From the NCBI RefSeq assembly GCF_949987535.1, contig NC_080065.1, positions 39,843,239-39,907,238 of the forward strand: a stretch of DNA of 64,000 nucleotides. The letters are read 5' to 3'. The notes under the pieces were generated by a model. The model had not been told where the DNA came from. It made no database searches and worked only from the letters and a program-made list of their open reading frames with translations. Source of the DNA: Balaenoptera acutorostrata (Eukaryota; Chordata; Mammalia; Artiodactyla; Balaenopteridae). This document shows positions 12,013-24,589 of the stretch, in pieces (within the stretch, counting starts at the first letter, position 1; every line of letters starts with the position of its first letter). The translations under genes were made by a program, and so were the position numbers.

Positions 12013-12110
12013 GGTATCAGGGTGATGCTGGCCTTGTAGAATAAGTTTGGACTTATTTGGTTTTTTCCTCTGCAGTTTTTTGGAATAGTTTGAGAAAAAG
12101 TATTTAAATA
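12005..12110 (-). mobile_element. L1 ORF2 RT fragment, antisense
   Basis: The text 'ttttggtatcagggtgatgc', 'tggccttgtagaataagttt' and 'tttttggaatagtttgag' is the antisense of the L1 RT domain, equivalent to 6220-6300. Confidence 0.7.
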
Positions 12111-13145
12111 AGTCATCACATAAATATAAATGAGAGGAAGAAACCCCTTGTGATCCAATGACAGATGCTGAAAATGCATTTAATAATCTTTAAGTTAACT
12201 AAATTGATTTAATTCCTAATTAAAACTCTTATTAACCCGGAAATAAACTCTTGATGAAATCCTAGATTCTCAACATTACATATTTTACTCAATAGTTACT
12301 TGCAGATGAATTAATGTTAGTTACAAGTTATTAAATATAAAAATTTAAATCACAAAAGTACCAGAAATATGTAGTGAGATATTTGTATAATTTGGGAAAC
12401 ATGATGTCAAAAGTAATAACAAAAAAGTTTAAATGATTTTGACTATATGATAATTTAATTCTTTACCACCAAATATAAATAAACAAAATACAGGTATTAT
12501 CAAAGTAAGTTAACCACTACACTGAAAAAAAATGCTTGTAACATATATGGTAAGAATATCCATTAATATAAAATGATTTCATACAAACTAATGAACAAAA
12601 GATGAATTCAACAGCTGACTAGTAGAAATTCGTGAAAACACGTTTAACAGGAATGTAAAAGTGTCCAAATAAGTATGGAAATATGTTCAAATTAATAGAA
12701 TTAATCTTCAAATTAGAGCCACATTTTTGTCCATCAGGGCATATAAGAAAACATTAATTTCAATGTATAGATTTAGTTACAGTGTAGGGAAGCCACTTTT
12801 ACGCACTAAAGTGGGAATGTTATTTGGTCTGACATTGAGTATATTTTGACAACTATCAAAACCTCTGAAACAACCTAACAAGTTCATTTCTAATTTTCCC
12901 CCCAAGCAAACAATTGTACAAGTTTACCAAATTATATAAACAAGTACCTTTATTATAATGTCTTATTTATAATAACAAAAAGGGTGTGTGTATTGCTCTG
13001 TGAAACCACTTAAATACATATAGTATGAAGATTAGTAAAATAAACTATGTAAAATACCAGGTAACCATTAAACTATTTATTGATAGATAGACAAGAAGTT
13101 AAGTGAAAATATCAGCTTATATCACTATATGCATATGTATGTGTA

Positions 13146-13197
<52 letters not shown>

Positions 13198-13316
13198 AAC
13201 TCTTCTCTAAATTTAAACATCAAAACGTTAGCAGTAGTTTTCTCTGATGGTAGCATTATGAAAACTTTTCCATTTATTTTGTTGTTTTAAAGTTATTAAA
13301 ACAACAGTTTATTTTT
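12110..13316 (+). mobile_element. Ancient L1 (L1M-type), ORF2 C-terminal region and 3'UTR, sense
   Basis: 'gacagatgctgaaaatgcat' (12161 on) is the sense RT motif region. 12530-12720 resembles the C-terminal region, with decayed 'taacatatatggtaagaata' and 'gtccaaataagtatggaaat'. 12950-13080 ('attataatgtcttatttataataacaaa', written here only as its theme) and 13230-13300 ('agtagttttctctgatggta') follow the old L1 3' region. Very diverged, no frame left. The antisense L1 starting at 13317 abuts its 3' end. Confidence 0.6.
13139..13191. repeat. (TG)n(TA)n microsatellite
   Basis: A TG tract passes directly into at least 16 TA units (13160-13191). Likely polymorphic in length. Confidence 0.9.
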
Positions 13317-15290
13317 TAAAGTTAATTTTCTTAATTTTTAGTGGTATGGTTGATTTACGTTTTGTTAGTTTCAGGTGTGCAGCAAAGTGAATCAGTTATA
13401 CATATGCAAATATCCACTCTTTTTTTTTAAAGATTCTTTTCCCATGTAGGAAATTACAGAGTATTGAATAGAGTTCCCTGTGCTATACAGCAGGTTATTA
13501 TTAGTTATCTATTTATATATAGTAGTGTGTATATGTCAGTCCCAGTCTCCCAGTTTATCCCTCCCTCCCCCAATCCCCTCATAATCGTGTTTGTTTTCTA
13601 CATCCATCACTCTACTTCTGTTTTGTAAATAAGTTCATTTGTATTCCCTCTTTTTTTAGATTCCACATATAAGTGATATCATGTGATATTTGTCTTTCTG
13701 TGTCTAACTTACTTCACTCAGGATGACAATCTCTAGGTCTATCCATGTTGCTACAAATGGCATTATTTTGTTCTTTTTTTAAAGCTGAATAATATTCCAT
13801 TGTATATATGTACTACATCTTCTTTGTCTAGTTCTCTGTTGATGGACATTTAGATTGTTTCCGTGACCTGGCTATTGTAAATAGTGCTGCAGTGAACGTT
13901 GGGGTGCATGTATCTTTTTTTGAATTGTGGTTTTCTCTAGATATATGCCCAGGAGTGGGATTTCTGGGTCATATGGTACTTCTATTTTTAGTTTTTTAAG
14001 GAACCTCCATACTGTTCTCCATAGTGTCCATACCAGTTTACGTTCCCACCAACAGTGTAGGAAGGTTCCCTTTTCTCCACAGCCTCTCCAGCATTTATTG
14101 TTTGTAGATTTTTGATGGTGGCCATTCTGACCAGTGTGAGGTGATACCTCATTGTAGTTTTAATTTGCATTTCTCTAATAATTAGTGATGTTGAGAATCT
14201 TTTCACGTGCCTTTTGGCCATCTGTATGTCTTCTTTGGAGAAATGTCTATTTAGATCTTTCCCCAATTTTTGATTGGGTTATTTGTTTTTTTTGTTTTTG
14301 TTTTTTGATATTAAACTGCATGAGTGTTTGTATATTCTAGAGATTAATCCCTTGTTGTTACTTCGTTTGCAAATATTTTCTCCCATTCTGAGGGTTGTCT
14401 TTTCGTCTTGTTTATGGTTTCCTTTGCTGTGCAAAAGCTTTTAAGTTTAATTAGTTCCCATTTGTTTATTTTTGTTTTTATTTTCATTACTCTAGGAGGT
14501 GGATAAAAAAGCTCTTGCTGCGATTTATGTCAAAGAGTGTTCTGCCTATGTTTTTCTCTAAGAGTTTTATAGTTATAGTGTCTGGCCTTACATTTATGTC
14601 TTTAATCCACTTTGAGTTTATTTTTGTGTGTGGTGTTAGGGAGTGTTCTAATTTCATTCTTTTCCGTGTAGCTGTCCAGTTTTCCCAGCACCACTTACTG
14701 ACAAGACTGTCTTTTCTCCGTTGTATATTCTTGCCTCCTTTGTCATACATTAGGTGACCATAGATGTGTGGGTTTATCTCTGGGCTTTCTATCCTGTACC
14801 TGTGATCTATATTTCTGTTTTTGTGCCAGTGCCATACTGTCTTGATTATTGTAGCTTTGTAGTATAGTCTGAAGTCAGGGAGCCTGATTCCTCCAGGTCC
14901 ATTCTTCTTTCTCAAGATTGCTTTGGCTATTCAGGGTCTTTTGTGCTTCCATATAAATTGTAAAAAAATTTTTTCTAATTCTGTGAAAAATGCTATTGGT
15001 AATTTGATAGGGATTACATTGATTCTGTAGATTGCTTTGGGTAGTATAGTCATTTTCACAATATTGATTCTTCCAATCCAAGAACATGGTATATCTCTCC
15101 ATCTGTTTGTGTCATCTTTGATTTCTTTCATCAGTATCTTATAGTTTTCTGGGTACAGGTGTTTTGCCTCCTTAGGTAGGTTTATTCCTAGGTATTTTAT
15201 TCTTTTTGTTGAGATGGTAAATGGGATTGTTTCCTTAATTTCTCTTTCTGATCTTTTGTTGTTTATCTCCATTTTAAATATTTTTTACTG
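13317..15290 (-). mobile_element. L1 element, antisense, 5'-truncated (ORF2 C-terminal half plus 3'UTR)
   Basis: The 3'UTR occupies 13317-13920 on the minus strand. ORF2 C-terminal frames follow at 13988-14266 ([20 protein letters not shown]), 14487-14915 ([33 protein letters not shown]) and 14875-15272 (the 'YLGINLP' region). These match the non-LTR ORF2 region after the RT. The element stops in ORF2 near 15272-15290, so the endonuclease and RT core are absent: ordinary 5' truncation. Frame breaks make it non-functional. Better preserved than the L1M pieces around it. Confidence 0.88.
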
Positions 15291-15612
15291 TGGGCATAAT
15301 TTTATTATACAATAAAATAACAATATTTAAATATAATTTTAGTTTCTATCAACAGTTGACTAAGCCTTCTAGGCATGAGAATAATTTTTACACTATTGTT
15401 ATTTTTATTGTAATGGATATATTTACAGTTGATCTCATTATTTGCTGTAGTCATATTTTATAAAAAGTGTTTGCAAACACTGAATTAATGAATACTCAAT
15501 CATTGCTCCTAGGAGAAATATGGGAGTAAGTTCCTGTGAGCTTCTGCTCACAACATTTTCATCAAATAAGCAATACATATCATTGTTTTATGTATGTTTC
15601 TATATAAAAATA
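15290..15612. other. No gene seen; unique AT-rich DNA
   Basis: Short AT-rich interval between two L1 insertions. No open frame or motif can be supported. Confidence 0.5.
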
Positions 15613-15620
15613 CCTAATTT

Positions 15621-15954
15621 TTTTTAACCATCTTTATTGGAGTATAATTGCTTTACAAAGGTATGTTAGTTTCTGCTTTATAACAAAGTGAGACAGCTAT
15701 ACATATACATATATCCCCATATCTCTTCCCTTTTGCGTCTCCCTCCCACAATCCCTATCCCATCCCTCTAGGTGCTCACAAAGTACCAAGCTGATCTCCC
15801 TGTGCTATGCGGCTGCTTCCCACTAGCTATCTATTTTACATTTGGTAGTATATATTAGTCCATGTCACTCTCTCACTTTGTCCCACCTTACCCTTCCCCC
15901 TCCCTGTGTCCTCAAGTCCTTTCTCTACATATGCATCTTTATTCCTGTCCTGTC
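15621..15954 (-). mobile_element. Short L1 3' end, antisense, with target-site duplication
   Basis: It starts with poly-T and 'accatctttattggagtata' and continues through the L1 3'UTR motif order to 'tattcctgtcctgtcc'. About 335 bp, severely 5'-truncated. 'cctaattt' on both sides (15613-15620 and 15955-15962) is consistent with a short target-site duplication. Confidence 0.85.
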
Positions 15955-16246
15955 CCTAATTTAATATATATTGTTATTTCATTAACACTGAACTCACTGG
16001 CTATAGAACTATAACTCATGTCTTTATGAAGCTTATTTAACACACTTATTTTCTCTGTAAGGCATATAACAGCCTTCTTGTGCTTAGGAGCACCAGACGA
16101 CACTTCAGCACATGCTTGGAAGGCATTTTAAGAAGCAATATCAGGGTGTTTTGAGCAATGCTGCAGCTGGGAGACCTGACGCTGACACCAAGACACTTGA
16201 ATTAGCTTTAGCAGAAGAGAAATGGAGGAACCACAGAACATTAAGG

Positions 16247-16973
16247 ATGAATTCAAGAAGACCCAAGACCATGGAGAACTTACCTTCTCCCTACACTATT
16301 TTCCAAGGAGAGGTTGCTATGGTGACAGACTATGGAGACTTTATCAAAATCCCAGGCTGTTGGGAGCAAGGTCTGGTCCATGGAGCTCACATGTCATCCT
16401 GTCACATGAATAAGCCCTCTGAGATAGTAGATGTTGGAGACAAAGTGTGGGTGAAGCTTAGTGGCTGGGAGATGAAAAATGATAGGATAAAAGTATTCTT
16501 CTCCATGAAAGTTGTCAACCAAGGGACTGGGAAGGACCTTGACCCCAACAGTGTTATCACTGAGCAAGAAGAGAGGTGGCCTTCCAGGATTACACTGGGC
16601 AGAAGATCACCCTTGAGGCTGTCCTGAACACTACCTGCAAGAAGTGTGGCTGTAAAGGCCACTTTGCAAAGGATTATTTCATGCAACCAGGTGGGACCAA
16701 GTACTCTCTGATACCTGATGAGGAAGAGGAGAAGGAAGAGGTAAAGTTAACAGAGTTTGAAAAGCCTGACCCCATGAGAAATTCTTCTAGAAAAAGAAAG
16801 AAAAGAAAAAGAAACGTATAGACAGGAAGTCATCTGACTCTGACAGCTCAGACTCTGAGAATGATACAGGCAAGAGAGCAAGGCATGCGTCAAAAGACAG
16901 CAAGGCAGCTAAGAAGAAGAAAAAGAAGAAGAAGCACAAGGAGAAGTACAATGAGGGAGAGTGGAAAGAGTAG
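16247..16973 (+). pseudogene. ZCCHC17: Processed pseudogene of ZCCHC17 (S1-domain, zinc-knuckle nucleolar protein pNO40)
   Basis: This is an intronless, frameshifted copy of the ZCCHC17 mRNA. The parent encodes a nucleolar, ribosome-associated RNA-binding protein of about 241 residues, with an N-terminal S1 domain, a CCHC zinc knuckle and a lysine/serine-rich basic tail. The start ATG is at 16247 (MNSRRPKTMENL). The S1 domain is in frame to about 16570 (YTIFQGEVAMVTDYGDFIKI, DKVWVKLSG). A first frameshift near 16575 moves to the frame beginning SFQDYTGQKITLEAV in the parent (here preceded by MA). The zinc knuckle at 16636-16677 has CKKCGCKGHFAKDY: the last Cys of CX2CX4HX4C is Tyr. A stop at 16819 ends that frame. 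A second shift in the AAAAG-rich run restores the acidic/serine tail (SSDSDSSDSEND) and lysine tail, ending at TAG 16971. Loss of all introns indicates L1-mediated retroposition. The real start could lie further upstream, because the frame is open from 16112. Confidence 0.93.
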
Positions 16974-17690
16974 AGGGGTTGGTCGAGAGAAGGAACCAGG
17001 AGCCTTGTGCCTTGAAGCCCTGACTCCTGGAAAGACTCAGTAGTGAGAATATGGCCTCCCACCCCACTGACTTCTCTCCCATGGGAGATGGCTTCCCTTC
17101 GTGACGCAGACAGGTTTGGGAGATAGATATCAAAAGCATCTGCCTGAACGAGTTGTTTCCTTATCACTCCTGGTCCCTTTGCAAGTGACCCCTGCAGCTC
17201 ACCCATTCATTCATCCAACTTCCTTCATTCAGCAGGAGTCCTATTACCCTCTCTAGCTGCCACTGCCAGAGCCAGATTCCTGTACAGGAGTCCAGGCTAG
17301 AGCCACAGGTACTGCTTTGGAGGTGAGTCTGGCTGTAGTTGCAGAACAGAGTGATTAGCCCTTCCCTGTTGGCCTGCCCTGGGCTGATTGGTGGGTGATC
17401 TCTGCTGCATCCAACACAGGGACAGAGGGAGACTGGCAGTAGGAGGGAGAACATGGGAAGAAGTGGTGCTCACTTTTTCCATTCCCCTTAACATGATTCT
17501 ACTATGTTAGAAGTGACAGCCAGAAACCATTGATTGCAGTGACTGAGCTTGTGTGTGACGTTCCTCCAGACCACTGAACCAGACAGCTCAAGCCAAGATC
17601 ATTGCTTTATTTTCTTTTTACTACAGTGTTAGTCAGTTGGTTCCATTTTAGGTCTCTGCTTAAATTCCTGGCACACAAAACAAAAAAAAA
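16974..17690 (+). pseudogene. Probable 3'UTR part of the ZCCHC17 retrocopy
   Basis: After the TAG the DNA stays GC-richer than its surroundings up to about 17600, then ends in an A-rich stretch ('aaaacaaaaaaaaag', about 17677-17691) that may be a decayed poly-A tail. No target-site duplication could be matched, so the end is uncertain. Long open minus-strand frames here (16787-17206, 17164-17454) are shadows without recognisable domains. Confidence 0.5.
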
Positions 17691-19930
17691 GTAATATCAC
17701 CAACAAAAAGGACAAAAATGCAAAAAAGTTGTACTAAATAGACAATGAAAGAGATATTTGTTTACATTGCACCTAAAACGAGAAGGCAGAGTATTGTCTT
17801 GTTGACCTCAGCTGAGAATGTGATGTAGGATGCCTCAAATTTTTCACAGCTCTGTGTATGTCCACAAAGTACTACAAAAGCATCACAGGTATTGGTGTTG
17901 GGGTTTATAAGTACATTTTAGTGAGTAGGTGAATGTGTAGATATGGAATCCCCAAATAATGAGAATAAGCTATACTATGAAAACTCCATGATACATCCTG
18001 TTATTCAGGTTCTTCTGGGGGCCTCAACAGCTAGCAAATTATAATCAGTGCAGTTGTTATCATATTAGTCTTACTTGTTCTAAGAGTCATAATAAGCTAT
18101 CTTGTTTTTGGTATCCTTCTACTGCCCCAGTCACTTTCCTAGGATTCATCATCTATATCCTGTTACTAACACTGGCTTTGTAGAGAATCTTATAATTTCT
18201 GGAAAAAAAATTCAAGTCTTTGCGATTGAAGCCTGGAAGTTATACTAAGCTTCCTTGTACACATGCGTACAATTGGAAGACAGTGTTAAGAATGCTTTTG
18301 AACCTCGCTTAAATTCTGAAGTAACACAGATTTTCCTTCCACTGCCCACAGCCTTCAGGATGGGGAAAAGACAAACAAAACAGTCCTTAAAGAAATTTGC
18401 TTTGAATGAGTTCCTGCTTTAGTAAGGTTTTTAGACATGTTTTTTGAATAAAGCAATGTATATTTGCAAAAGCCTCTAAAGTGAGTTGAAAGTAGCCAAG
18501 AAAAGTTCCATGTAACACAAAGGGAATAGAACTAGGATGTACTTAAAACAGTTCATCTTCCTAAGGTGGCTCTCAGTTATAATTCCATATTGTGATATAT
18601 GAAATGGAAATATTTTATTTGGTGAGAATTCATTCTTCTTTGAGGTTAATTATGAGAAGACCCCCAAATATCTTCTTTTCAAAATAATTTTTATTGTTCA
18701 GTGACTGCACTTAAGTGTAAATTAATTTGAAATACATCCTGCTTCAAGAACCATCAGATTTACTTGGCACATTTTGATCTAGTTTTGTGCCTCTCCATCA
18801 TTTCTGCATCACAGCATTGAAATATCATCAGGTGTTTGTCTTAAGTTTTTCCATTCTGCTATTCTTTCTCATACATTTGGAGTCATTTTTATTAGTGGGA
18901 TGTTAGGGTATACTCCAGAAAATGAAAGCTATTTTCACTACAAAACAAATGAATAGACAAACAAACAGCCCTTGCAGAAAATGATATATGTATTATTTAT
19001 TACACTTAGGATGCCTCCAGGATGAATGTATGTGATTAGCAGAAAAATATGAAATCCAGTTCTTTGCCCTTTATGAAATCGCTTTTGGATTTGCTTTAAA
19101 AATGTTCTTTATTCTTTAGTCATTAACCATGAAAGCCTTAGGAATGAGAAGGTCCTGTTATTCCTTGGACTAAAAGGGATCTGGGAGATGAGTGATAAAT
19201 TATGTAGACTACCCAGGGACAGTCAATTTTTGAAATGTACTAAATAATGCCCTTGAGGAATGAATAAATTTGTGTCTTGTCTTCAGAACTCGGTGTACTT
19301 TTGTATTGGTTTCATATAGCTTTGGGAGGTGGGCAAGCTATCACTTTTCCAATCTATAGAAGACATTAGTATCTGGTAAATGAGAAGAATAATCAGCATC
19401 TTATATAGTCATTCAAGACACTCAAACCTATTATTACTATTGGAAATTAAATGGCTAACCTAAAAAAAAGGAGTTTTATTTAATGGTATTGTAACTTTTT
19501 TAAGCCCACAGGAATACTTTTATTTAGAACATTGGTTGCTTGTTCCTTCTTGAGTGCTTGCTCAGATGAGTTGAAAAGGTTTTCCAAATGACTGGGAACA
19601 GATCTTAATATCAGCTTCCAAATCTTTTCTTGAATCTCTTAACAGGGTTACATACAAAGAATTAGGTATCCCTGGATCTCATTCATAGCCTTGCTTTACT
19701 TTACCAGCATTTGGGACGGGATCATATGAGATGCTGTCAACACTAGCATGACCAATATATCATTGTGGAATAGGCTTCTGACCTTGGTAAGCTTTTCTTG
19801 GCAGCCCAACATTTTGAAATATCTGCCAGATTTCAGGTCTGCTGATGCTGCCAAATGTTTTCATTAGGTCACCATAGAACTCTGGTGCTGTTCTTTGTAT
19901 TAAGAAGCAGAACTCACATTTGGAGTTATA
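17691..19930. other. No gene recognised; unique DNA
   Basis: No reading frame of note and no confidently named repeat. 17810-17980 has faint resemblance to an old pogo/Tigger-type element but I could not fix its ends. AATAAA motifs near 18448 and 19262 have no supported transcript. Confidence 0.45.
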
Positions 19931-19934
19931 TACA

Positions 19935-20110
19935 GAAAGTTAGAGCTGGAAGTAGTCTTAGAAATTACCTAGTCTGGTCCTCATATTACCGATGAGGAAG
20001 CAGAGGTCCAGAGGAAGTGACTTGCCCAAGATCACGAAACATGTTAGTGGCAAAGCCAGCACTTAATAATCTGTTCCCTTGGGCTTCAGTTCCCTCTTAC
20101 TAATGTCTGT
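19935..20110 (+). mobile_element. Ancient SINE-like repeat (MIR-related text)
   Basis: 'gttagagctggaagtagtct', 'ccgatgaggaagcagaggtc' and 'gtgacttgcccaagatcac' are the standard old mammalian SINE sentence. MIR family is the best guess; the exact subfamily is not determined. Confidence 0.6.
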
Positions 20111-20319
20111 TCCACTGTGTAAAGGTTGTTCAAGTTTGCCAAATAGATGGAAGCAAAAGTGGTGAGCAGGTGGAAATAGGCCAAGTAGTGAGGTATAACT
20201 ATTCATTATTCTCATTTAGATCATGGATTTTAAATCTTTTTGTTTGTTTGTTTGTTTTAGTATTTTTTTTACAAGCCTTGGTTTACTTAAAGTTCACTCC
20301 TCAGTAGTTTTTTCTGATT

Positions 20320-21480
20320 TTGTTGTTGTTGAGGGACAATGTAAATACAGCAAAATGCACAGATCTTAAGTATATATCTGAAATTTGTATAAATATATAC
20401 ATCCATGCATTCATCAGCCAAATCAAGATATGGAACACCCATCGCCACAGAAGGTTTCCTTGTGCCTCTTTGCAGTCAATCCACATCTTTTACCCCCACC
20501 AGAGGCCATCACTATTCTGATTTCTATCATCATAGGTGTTTTTGCTTGTTTCCAGAATTCACATAAATAAAATCATACAGTATGTACTCTTTTGTTGCTG
20601 CTTTTGCTTGACAAAATATCTTGAGATTTTTCAAGTAGCAGTTGTATCAGTAGTTTTTTCCCTTTATTTTCTCCATAATATCCTTTGTGTAAATTACACC
20701 ACCATTTGTTTATCCATTCTCCTGCTGATAAACATCTGTGTTGTTTTCATTTTGGGCTTATTATGAATAAAGTTGCTGTGAATATTTTTGTACAGGGCTT
20801 ATGACTGACATATACATTTATTGATCTTGGGAATATACCTAGGAATGGAATTGCTGAGTCATAAAATAGGTGATGCTTAACTTTCTTAGACACTGCCACA
20901 CAGTTTTCCAAAGTGGTTGTACCTTTTTAAACTCCCACCAACAATATATGAATGCTTCCATTGCTCTACATTTTTGCTCTAACTTGATATTGTTAGTCTT
21001 AATTTTGGACCTTCTGGTTGGTATGTAGCGAGATCTCACTGTGGTTTTGATTTGCATTTCCCTCATGACTAATGATGTTGGGTACCTTTTTATATGCTGA
21101 TTGGCCATTCATTTATTTAGGTTTTTCTGTGAATGTCTATTCAAGGTTTTGCCCATTTTGAAAAATTGGGTTTGCCTTTTTTTTTTTTTTTCTTTCCTAC
21201 TTACAGAAGGGTGAGATTTACTGAGTGTGGGTTTGTCTTTTTGTTATTAACTTATAAGAGCTCTTTGACAAGTGTATCTATTATAAATATTTTCATCAGT
21301 GTCTAGCTTACCATTTCATTTTATTAATGATAATTTTTGATGAATAGTTTCAAGCTTGGATAAAATTAAATGTATCCTTTTTTCTTTCATGGTTACTATT
21401 ACTTGTGTTCTAATGTATTTTTCTCTAAGATTTTTATATTTTTTATCTCCTATGTTTTTAAAATAAATTTTACAATATTA
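20320..21480 (-). mobile_element. Ancient L1 (L1M-type), antisense 3'UTR and ORF2 C-terminus
   Basis: 3'UTR text ('catgcattcatcagccaaat', 'ttcacataaataaaatcata') runs from 20320. The minus frame 20839-21108 carries the ORF2 C-terminal motifs [28 protein letters not shown]. The same domain order occurs in the younger L1s at 13.3 and 44.4 kb. Broken by stops; 5'-truncated or eroded near 21480. Confidence 0.8.
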
Positions 21481-22835
21481 GCTCTTACATTAATTGCTTG
21501 ACTTACTATCTGAATAGAATTCAATATTGCCACTTTCTTCTGAGCCCATGACCAGTAGAGAGAACAAAATGAAAAATTTTAGGTACAACTTCATGAATGT
21601 ATAATGCATTGTAATATATTTATTCTCTGATATATTGTATATACATCTATGCAGAAAGTCCTCTTTTCCTTACACTTCTTTCAAATAACTAAGTAACCAG
21701 TGAGAAAGGCCTATTATCCTCAGAGGTATGATTTGCTCCTCCCCATATCATGTAATGAAAGTGGCAGTCCTTATTCCTGAAGTTCTTAGAGGTCTATAAT
21801 TTGATATTAAAGCTCATGTGGCCTTTCCTCTGTTCATTTCAAACTTATATTTGAATATGCTACTCTAGCTCATTTATGAAGTCTAATGGCTAGTATTTAT
21901 TTTTGATAGCTGTACGTGGTGTTTCTCATTCCACATTTGCAAATGTGAATTTAATCTATTATAATTAGGCAAATTTCCCTGCTCTGTATTTAGGAGGGCA
22001 CAGCAGCAAGAATGGCCTTGTGCTACTGCACAGTTTATCATCACTTCCATCTCTTTTCTGATGTCATCTAACACCTTTCTATTGACTTTATAAAGTGCAA
22101 ATCAAATTGCACTATTATTTTCTGTGTCCATAATTGAACAACCAAATCTATTCCACTTGGATTACTCTCAAGTCTATGTATGAACTCACTGTGCCCAGAC
22201 TACATTCTTAGACCTGCCGTCTAACCACACTAAGTATCGCATGATGCATTCTTCCAAACAACAAGCAAGCAAACCAATTACTCTTCCTTCTTACATTCCA
22301 GAGCCTCTCAACAGGATGATCTATTGTAACATCTATAACACATCTTTCTCGACTGACATATGCCTTTAGATATGCCTTAGATTTCATTGAAGTCTTTTAA
22401 AAGAAGACATGTATGGCTCCAGTCAACATTTCCCTTTAATTTCTACTCAGTTCACTGTATATTGACAGTCATTAATAACATAATTTTCAAATGATGAAAA
22501 TAAATGCTCATTATATACAACTTAGAATATAAAAAAGAAAATTTAAAATAAACATAATCTTACCCACCATTTGGAGACACCCACTGTGACTGTTTGATTG
22601 CAATTTGTTTAAATCTTTATTCTATAGGGTATTTACATTTACCTGAGAAAATTAGGAATTGGGTAAAATGAGGAAGAATTCCAGAATGAGGAAATAGAAT
22701 AAAGCATACAAGAAGAAAAACTTAGGATGTAAATAAAACAATGCCTTTTCAAATTTACTTGGAAATTAGAATATATAAATGAAAGCAGTAGGTGATAAAT
22801 TTTGCCATGTTGTTTGAGGACAGACTAAAGAGGGG
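21480..22835. other. No gene recognised
   Basis: Unique-looking AT-rich DNA. The short minus frame at 21883-22074 has no recognisable features. No supported repeat. Confidence 0.45.
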
Positions 22836-22839
22836 TTTG

Positions 22840-23160
22840 AACAGCAAACAAGTCACTTCAGCCTCTACATGTTAGGGTTTAGGGAACAAAGCCAGTGGAG
22901 GGGATCAGCTGGAAGAAGATGAGATAGTCATAGAATGGATTGAAGACATGCAGAGACTGGGGTCAACGAGACAGGAAACAGAACAATTTCAATTTCCAAG
23001 CACAGAGGTAATAAGGATTTTTGAAGTGGGAGAATGATGGAGGAGGAAAGATACAAGAGTTATTTCAGTTTACTGTTAGGGGAAGGAAATGACGCCAAGA
23101 ATTTGAATGTAATTGTCCAGGTAGCAGAAAAAGGAAGTTAGGGAAAAAGAACGTTTAGGG
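22840..23160 (+). mobile_element. L2 fragment
   Basis: 'gaacaaagccagtggagg', 'gaagacatgcagagactgg' and 'gacaggaaacagaacaat' in purine-rich order resemble the L2 non-coding 3' region. Weakly preserved. Confidence 0.4.
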
Positions 23161-23204
23161 GGAGAATATTTAGTTTAGGAATGTGCTAGGGGAAGTGTTT
23201 GGGC

Positions 23205-23400
23205 TTGGTAGATGTGGCTGCAGTTCCAGCTTCATCACTTAAGAGCTGTATTGAGTACATTGTATAACCTCACCAAGTCTTTCTAAATTCACTCATCATA
23301 TGTTAAAATGATGTTAATAGTACTTGTCTCAAAGAATTGTTCTGAGGATTATGATTTAGAATATATAAAAGTACTTAGTACTTTTGGGTATAAGGTGCAG
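23205..23400 (-). mobile_element. MIR fragment, antisense
   Basis: The order 'acctcaccaagtctttcta', 'aaaatgatgttaatagtact' and 'ttgttctgaggattatgat' is the antisense MIR core and tail. Confidence 0.65.
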
Positions 23401-23779
23401 TGGAATATTAGATAGTCGAGTAGATAGTTTTCTCTGTATTATTGGCATTTTACAAGAGGTCAGAACTGGGGTACAGGCAGTTCAATGAGCCGTTATTGTC
23501 CTATGCTTACATTATTTCACTCTGTTGGGCATTGAATTTCTCCCAACTTTAGCTACTGCAGATAAATTAAAGTGAATATCTTTGTATACATAGTATTTTC
23601 CTTCTCTTAATTTAACTTCTCATTTTCCTCAGTACTTACTAGAGGGAAAAAAACCGAAATGGCAGAGTATCTGGTCAAATTTATGGGGTTTCATTTCCTG
23701 AAAAAATAACACTTGATTTTCTTACACATTCCAGAATTGTGCGTAGGCTCTCACTATACTAGTTAGATGAAAAGCTGAA

Positions 23780-24260
23780 ATCCTAAATGTTCATCTTCCA
23801 ACTTTTTCCAGCCTGTGGTTTGTCTTTGGATCAGCAATAATTGCTGGGACAGCTATAATGACTTCATTAATTTTTGTTTGTGTTCTGTGTTTTTTATGCA
23901 GTGATGGAAGAAATGCATCTCCTGTGTCAAAATCTAAATGTGCTTGTCTGAACTGAACAACTGCATTTGATATAAACATTCCTGATCGAAAAAGCAAAAT
24001 GCACTAATGCATTTCCGCATAATCATCAGGGCAACAAAACTGACATTTAGCCGAAACCATTATACCAGTTTCAAAATCAGGAATATTTATATTTAAATTT
24101 ATTTTTTAAGCTGTATTGTCAACAATTTTTGTATTATCAGATGCCAAAAATTTGCGTTTTTCAATACTATATACATATTCACAACTGACAGCTAATCCAA
24201 AGAGCCAGTTAATTGTGCTTTATTAAATTGTAATTTCTAAAGGATAGTTAACATCTTAGA
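23780..24260. other. Candidate conserved non-coding block
   Basis: No repeat family or coding frame fits. The block is AT-rich with dense homeodomain-like TAAT cores and an unusual number of surviving CpGs ('cattcctgatcgaaaaagc', 'gcatttccgcataatcatc', 'catttagccgaaaccatt') in a CpG-poor setting. This style is common in deeply conserved vertebrate enhancers, but conservation cannot be measured here. Confidence 0.3.
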
Positions 24261-24589
24261 GATACTTTTTGAAGAATTTGTTCAGTCACTGTTGTATATG
24301 TATTTCAAATTACCTCTGCTTTCAATCTTATGTCCCATATTCTGGTTTTAAGACAAAATTTCTAGTTTATGTCTTCGCAGTTAAATCTGTCAGGGTTCTG
24401 ACATATATAAAATGCTTCATGAAGTTTGGTGGCATCTTTAGGCTAGGCCATGCCAGTCTACTCTATATTGTTCCACTTTAATAAATGTGCTGCCAGAGCC
24501 TGCTGAGTTGATTTTTAAAACATTTCGATGGCATGAGCCAAATCTCCTCCTTCTAACTTTCTGTATCTTGTGCTCTGCATGGAGTGGGT

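Noticed and set aside
16787..17206. 139-codon minus frame opposite the ZCCHC17 retrocopy
   Set aside because: It is the complement of the lysine/serine-rich tail and UTR, giving Phe- and Ser-rich low-complexity peptide. A shadow frame.
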